Notes under the pieces: generated by a model | Database searches by the model: none | Seen by the model: the letters and a program-made list of their open reading frames with translations, nothing else | What the model was told of the DNA's origin: nothing | Assembly (NCBI RefSeq): GCF_000308875.1 | Contig: NZ_BAGL01000066.1 | Location: forward strand, 1-64,000 | DNA from: Nocardia transvalensis NBRC 15921 | GTDB taxonomy: Bacteria > Actinomycetota > Actinomycetes > Mycobacteriales > Mycobacteriaceae | DNA: 64,000 nucleotides | Direction: 5' to 3' | Program-made: the position numbers and the translations under genes | Shown here: positions 60,776-64,000 of the stretch, piece after piece | Numbering within the stretch: the stretch's first letter is position 1 | Layout: each line of letters opens with the position of its first letter

Positions 60776-61120
60776 CTACCGCGCTCGCTTGGCCGGGAGG
60801 GTTCGGGCGTAGGCGAGGCCGCGGGTGATCCACTCGTGCAGCACATCGTCGTCGCCGACCGCCTCGGCGCTGATCCGCAGCCAGTTCCGCATCTCGCGGC
60901 CGCCCATCACCATGCGGGCGACCGTATCCGCCTCGAGCAGGGCGTCGGCCTCGTCGGGGTCGACACGGACCATGAGGCCGCCCTTCCCGCTGGCGGCGAC
61001 GGCCATATTGCCGCCGAGCAGGAACGCCAGCCCGCCGAACATCTTCTTCTCGACCACCTCCGGCAGCGCCGGACCGAGCAGATCCCGGATCCGGTCGGCC
61101 AGTTCCTCGTCGTAGGCCAT
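60776..61120 (-). CDS. TfoX/Sxy N-terminal domain protein
   Basis: A 114-residue protein consisting of the TfoX N-terminal domain alone: EELADRIRDLLGP, EKKMFGGLAFLLGGNMAVAASGKGGLMVRVDP, and EMRNWLRISAEAV. In gammaproteobacteria full-length TfoX/Sxy activates competence genes; single-domain actinobacterial members are uncharacterised. It has no C-terminal helix-hairpin-helix domain. Divergent from the phosphatase gene by 120 bp. Confidence 0.88.
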   Translation of the reverse strand: MAYDEELADRIRDLLGPALPEVVEKKMFGGLAFLLGGNMAVAASGKGGLMVRVDPDEADALLEADTVARMVMGGREMRNWLRISAEAVGDDDVLHEWITRGLAYARTLPAKRAR

Positions 61121-61240
61121 ACCGGCATTGTGGCCGACACCACCGACAAGTTCGATCGCACCGAGAATTCACCGAGAGTTCCCCAGCCACGGCGACGGTC
61201 GGGTTGCCAGAACCAGCGCGCTGGACGAGCATCCACACCC

Positions 61241-62944
61241 ATGCCGTCGAATCGCTTGAACCCGGCCGGGGACATTCCGGACACGGGGATTCCCGAAGCG
61301 CTTGCCGCCACCATGACCATGGCCGAGCAGTACGAATGGCACCGCTCCTATCTCCGGCGGCATTCGGTGTCGCGGCGCAACTTCCTGCGCGGCTCGGCCG
61401 CCGCCGCGGCGGTCGCGGCGGTCGGCGCCGCACCGTTCGCGGGCCGCGCCTACGCCCAGGACGCGCAACTCGCCGTCGGCGGGCGGCACGTCGGATTCGG
61501 CGCCGACGCCGCCAGTCAACTCCGGTTCTCGGCACAGCTGTCGCGAAACCCCCACGGCGCCAAGGTTTTCCTCGACCACGGGCCGACGCCCGCACTGGGC
61601 GGCAGCCTCGAGGCCGAGGTGCGCAATCTGGTCACCCAGATCCCCAGCAGCGACGGCGGCGTGCTCGCGGCCGAGCAGTTCTACGTGCACGCGCCGGTCG
61701 ACGGGCTGCCGGGCCGGCTGCCGCACTTCTACCGCTGGCGCACCTCCGACGGCTTCACCGGCGAGGTCCGCTCCGCGTCCACCGCCATGCCCACCGCGCG
61801 AAACGCGGTGCTGCCCTTCCGCTTCACGATGATGGGCGACCAGGGCACCGACGAGACGCCCGCGCTGCCCGGCGGCGTGGCGCCCGGCGACTACGACGAC
61901 ATGTACTACAAACCGGACAACGCGCCGACGGTCCGGCACGCCGACAACGTGATGCGCCAGATCGTCGCCAGCCGACCGGATTTCCACGTCCTCGCCGGTG
62001 ACATCGCCTACGCCGATCCGTCCGGCGCGGGGAAGGATCCGCAGTTCGTCCCCGCGGGCGGCAAGGCGGGCAGCGGCTTCGACAAGTTCAACCCGTTCGT
62101 GTGGGACGTCTATCTCGGCACGATCGAGGCCAGCGCCTCGACCACGCCGTGGATGTTCACGACCGGCAACCACGACATGGAGGCCGCCTACGACACCCAC
62201 GGGTACGGCGGACACCTTGCGCGCCTGGACTTTCCGGGCAGCGGCCCCGCGGGCTGCCCGTCGGCGTACTCGTTCACCTACGGCAATGTCGCGGTGCTGT
62301 CCCTGGACGCCAACGACGTGTCCTACGAGATCAAGGCCAATACGGGATACTCCGGCGGCGCTCAGACCGGGTGGGTGGAGCGCGCGCTCGCGGGCTACCG
62401 GGCCGATCCGAATATCGACTTCATCGTGTGCTTCTTCCACCACTGCGCGTACTCGACCACCGATTCGCACGCCAGCGACGGCGGCCTGCGCGACGCCTGG
62501 TGCGGCCTGTTCGACCGCTATCAGGTGGATCTGGTGCTCCAGGGCCACAACCACATCTTCGAGCGCACCGACCCGATCCGCGGCGGCCGGCCCACCAAAC
62601 CGGCCGGGGACAACGCGATCGTCTACCCGGAGTCCGACGGCACGGTCTACTACACCGTCGGCGGCGGCGGACGCCCCCGCTACGGGTTCCAGCCGGGCTC
62701 GGAGGAGACCTACCGCGGCCACGAGGTCGCCGACACCACGGTCCCCAACAGCTACGTGTGGACCACCGACGGCGGCAAGCAGGACGAGGCGGCCCCGTGG
62801 TCACGGGTGCGCTTCCGCAACTACTCGTTCATCCGCGTCGACGTCCGCCCCGGCTTCTTCGCCAGCGAGATGGACGTCGTCGCCGTAGACGAGGACGGCC
62901 GCGAATTCGACAAACTCACCTACCGCCGCCAGGTACACGCCTGA
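61241..62944 (+). CDS. Tat-exported purple acid phosphatase-like metallophosphoesterase
   Basis: A 567-residue secreted phosphatase. A twin-arginine signal lies at about residues 40-70 (SRRNFLRGSAAAAAVAAVG, cleavage near AYA-QD). A fibronectin-like N-terminal domain precedes the catalytic core with FTMMGDQG, LAGDIAYAD, TTGNHDME, VCFFHHCAY and LQGHNHIFERT, which hold the metal-binding Asp, Tyr, Asn and His residues of purple acid phosphatases. It resembles Rv2577. The ATG at 61241 is the best start; a later ATG would shorten the pre-signal segment. Likely used to release phosphate outside the cell. Confidence 0.9.
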   Translation: MPSNRLNPAGDIPDTGIPEALAATMTMAEQYEWHRSYLRRHSVSRRNFLRGSAAAAAVAAVGAAPFAGRAYAQDAQLAVGGRHVGFGADAASQLRFSAQLSRNPHGAKVFLDHGPTPALGGSLEAEVRNLVTQIPSSDGGVLAAEQFYVHAPVDGLPGRLPHFYRWRTSDGFTGEVRSASTAMPTARNAVLPFRFTMMGDQGTDETPALPGGVAPGDYDDMYYKPDNAPTVRHADNVMRQIVASRPDFHVLAGDIAYADPSGAGKDPQFVPAGGKAGSGFDKFNPFVWDVYLGTIEASASTTPWMFTTGNHDMEAAYDTHGYGGHLARLDFPGSGPAGCPSAYSFTYGNVAVLSLDANDVSYEIKANTGYSGGAQTGWVERALAGYRADPNIDFIVCFFHHCAYSTTDSHASDGGLRDAWCGLFDRYQVDLVLQGHNHIFERTDPIRGGRPTKPAGDNAIVYPESDGTVYYTVGGGGRPRYGFQPGSEETYRGHEVADTTVPNSYVWTTDGGKQDEAAPWSRVRFRNYSFIRVDVRPGFFASEMDVVAVDEDGREFDKLTYRRQVHA

Positions 62945-63034
62945 CCCACCGACACCCCGCGTGCACCGACCCGGCGCACCCACCCGTTGCCCAGGCTCAC
63001 ACCCACCCATTGCACCGGCGTGCGCTGATTCGTT

Positions 63035-63059
63035 GTTCCGGCGTGCTTTTGGCCGGAAC
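63035..63059. repeat. Dispersed hairpin element (copy H)
   Basis: Arms GTTCCGGC (63035-63042) and GCCGGAAC (63052-63059) with loop GTGCTTTTG. It lies 2 bp from the stop of the convergent esterase gene. Imperfect half-arms (CCGGCGTGCG, CCGGCGCACC) and CACCCACC spacers precede it from ~62955. Confidence 0.85.
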
Positions 63060-63061
63060 CC

Positions 63062-64000
63062 TCACACACCCAGCGCGGCGGCGAACACCGGCCACGAATC
63101 GTGCACGTCGTCCTGCCAGTACGGCCAGGCGTGCGTACCGGAGCGCAGCACAACCGTGGCCGGAATACCCAGTGCCCCGAGCCGATCCGTCAGCTCGCGG
63201 GTGCAGCCGTTCACGATCGACTCCATGACGCCGCCCACCGACATGCGGTCCGCGAGCGCGCCGACATTGCCCGCGATCGACGGATCGGCGAGCGTGTCGT
63301 GCACGCCCGGGCCACCGGTCCCGGCCGAGATGTACAGCGCCACACCGCGCAAGCGCTCGGCGTTCACGATCGGGTCGTGCGCGGGCCAGGCCGGATTGTC
63401 CGGGCCGCCCCACATATTGGCGGCGTTCGCGCCGAAGACCCCGAGCTGCGAGTGCACGTAGGCACGCGAGACCGGATCGCTGGTGCGCGGGCAGCCGCTG
63501 TAGGAACCGACGGCCTGGTACCTGCCCGGCGCCTCGATCGCCAGGTCCAGCGCCGAGGTCGCCGACATCGACGTTCCCGCAACGGCATTGCGGCCGGTCA
63601 TCTGGAAGCGCTGTTCCAGCAGCGGCGGCAGTTCGTGAATCAGGAAGGTGGACCACTGATTCCGGCCCAGGACCGGATCGTCGGCGACCCAGTCGGTGTA
63701 GTAGCTGGCCCGCCCGCCCATCGGCACGACGACGTTGACGGGCTTGTCGGCGAAGAACTGCGCCACATCGGTGCGCCTGGTCCAGGGACCGCCGTCCTCG
63801 CCGCCGTCGACCGCATTGAGCAGATACAGCGCGGGCGCGGGCGCGCCCGGATGCGACATCCACACCGTGATCGGCCGGTTCATCGCGGCGGAGTACACCA
63901 CGACCTCGAATTGGCGACCGCCGAGAGGCCGCACGTCGAGAATCGCCGGACCGTCACCGGGCGCGGCGTGTGCGGAGGCAGGCACAATCACGGCAAACAT
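63062..64000 (-). CDS. Antigen-85-type mycolyltransferase / esterase (5' end outside window)
   Basis: The last 312 residues of a secreted alpha/beta-hydrolase of the esterase/mycolyltransferase family. The visible N-terminus (FAVIVPASAHAAPGD) is the end of a signal peptide, so the true start lies beyond the right edge. Key parts are YLLNAVDGGEDGGPWTRR, VVPMGGRASYYTDW, nucleophile AGTSMSATSALDL and a late HAWPYWQDDVHDSWPVF with the catalytic His. These enzymes move mycolic acids onto trehalose and arabinogalactan. The gene places the organism among mycolate-bearing actinobacteria. Confidence 0.9.
   Translation of the reverse strand: MFAVIVPASAHAAPGDGPAILDVRPLGGRQFEVVVYSAAMNRPITVWMSHPGAPAPALYLLNAVDGGEDGGPWTRRTDVAQFFADKPVNVVVPMGGRASYYTDWVADDPVLGRNQWSTFLIHELPPLLEQRFQMTGRNAVAGTSMSATSALDLAIEAPGRYQAVGSYSGCPRTSDPVSRAYVHSQLGVFGANAANMWGGPDNPAWPAHDPIVNAERLRGVALYISAGTGGPGVHDTLADPSIAGNVGALADRMSVGGVMESIVNGCTRELTDRLGALGIPATVVLRSGTHAWPYWQDDVHDSWPVFAAALGV

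Noticed and set aside
60723..61595. 290-codon minus-strand frame over the TfoX-like gene and the phosphatase start
   Set aside because: It reads the TfoX gene out of frame; the 114-residue frame at 60776-61120 has clear TfoX motifs.

Overview
The window is high-GC actinobacterial DNA, most likely from Nocardia or a close relative in the mycolic-acid-producing Corynebacteriales/Mycobacteriales. The evidence is the strong GC bias, the many GTG starts, a secreted antigen-85-type mycolyltransferase at the right edge, and several actinobacterial marker genes: a resuscitation-promoting factor, WhiB7, mycoredoxin, AdnAB, UvrD2, UPF0182 and F420-type oxidoreductases. No rRNA, CRISPR array, prophage or transposase is visible. 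Assignment to genus is inference.

Left part (1-12.9 kb): an operon on the minus strand carries two YrbE/MlaE-type lipid-transport permeases followed by a MoxR ATPase cut by the window edge. Next come an initiator tRNA-fMet with its terminator and a secreted resuscitation-promoting factor behind a long leader with two CRP-like sites. The gene order from 3.9 to 38.7 kb then follows, from memory, the M. tuberculosis Rv3192-Rv3204 block: UPF0182, PPA1309-family protein, PDZ/Lon-type protease, zinc-metalloprotease-like protein, TOMM/E1-like protein, ABC1 kinase, whiB7, uvrD2, mycoredoxin, nudC, TrkA-type channel, adnB, adnA, LipV-like hydrolase and alkyltransferase-like protein. Accessory genes sit between the conserved ones: MerR plus a secreted peptidase; LLM oxidoreductase, ArsR, sigma factor and MaoC dehydratase; XRE-cupin; LtrA, MarR and EVE.

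Middle part (20.4-37.5 kb): this is a genome-maintenance and stress core. whiB7 has a complete attenuation-type leader (WhiB7-like promoter, 108-codon upstream ORF, terminator hairpin). uvrD2 and the adnAB helicase-nuclease operon serve DNA repair, and AdnB carries an unusual tandem-repeat insertion between its helicase motifs. Mycoredoxin and a NudC homologue that has lost its zinc cysteines serve redox and NAD(H)/RNA-cap metabolism.

Right part (37.5-64 kb): a MobA-MoeA fusion for molybdenum cofactor synthesis lies about 10 kb from a narGHJI respiratory nitrate reductase operon, which needs that cofactor. A four-gene peptide-type ABC importer is divergent from a large sulfatase. A limonene-epoxide-hydrolase-like gene and an acyl-CoA-synthetase-like gene each have an upstream site matching the KstR operator pattern. 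The end holds a TfoX-like protein, a Tat-exported purple acid phosphatase and the mycolyltransferase.

The most striking unexplained structure is a dispersed family of short hairpins (7-10 bp arms, constant 9-nt loop ending in TTTTG or TTTG). There are eight copies at seven loci, almost always right behind stop codons, and the arms covary. Two loci carry tandem arrays of a half-arm next to one intact hairpin. Two other genes (sigma factor, XRE-cupin) have their stop-codon region tandemly duplicated.
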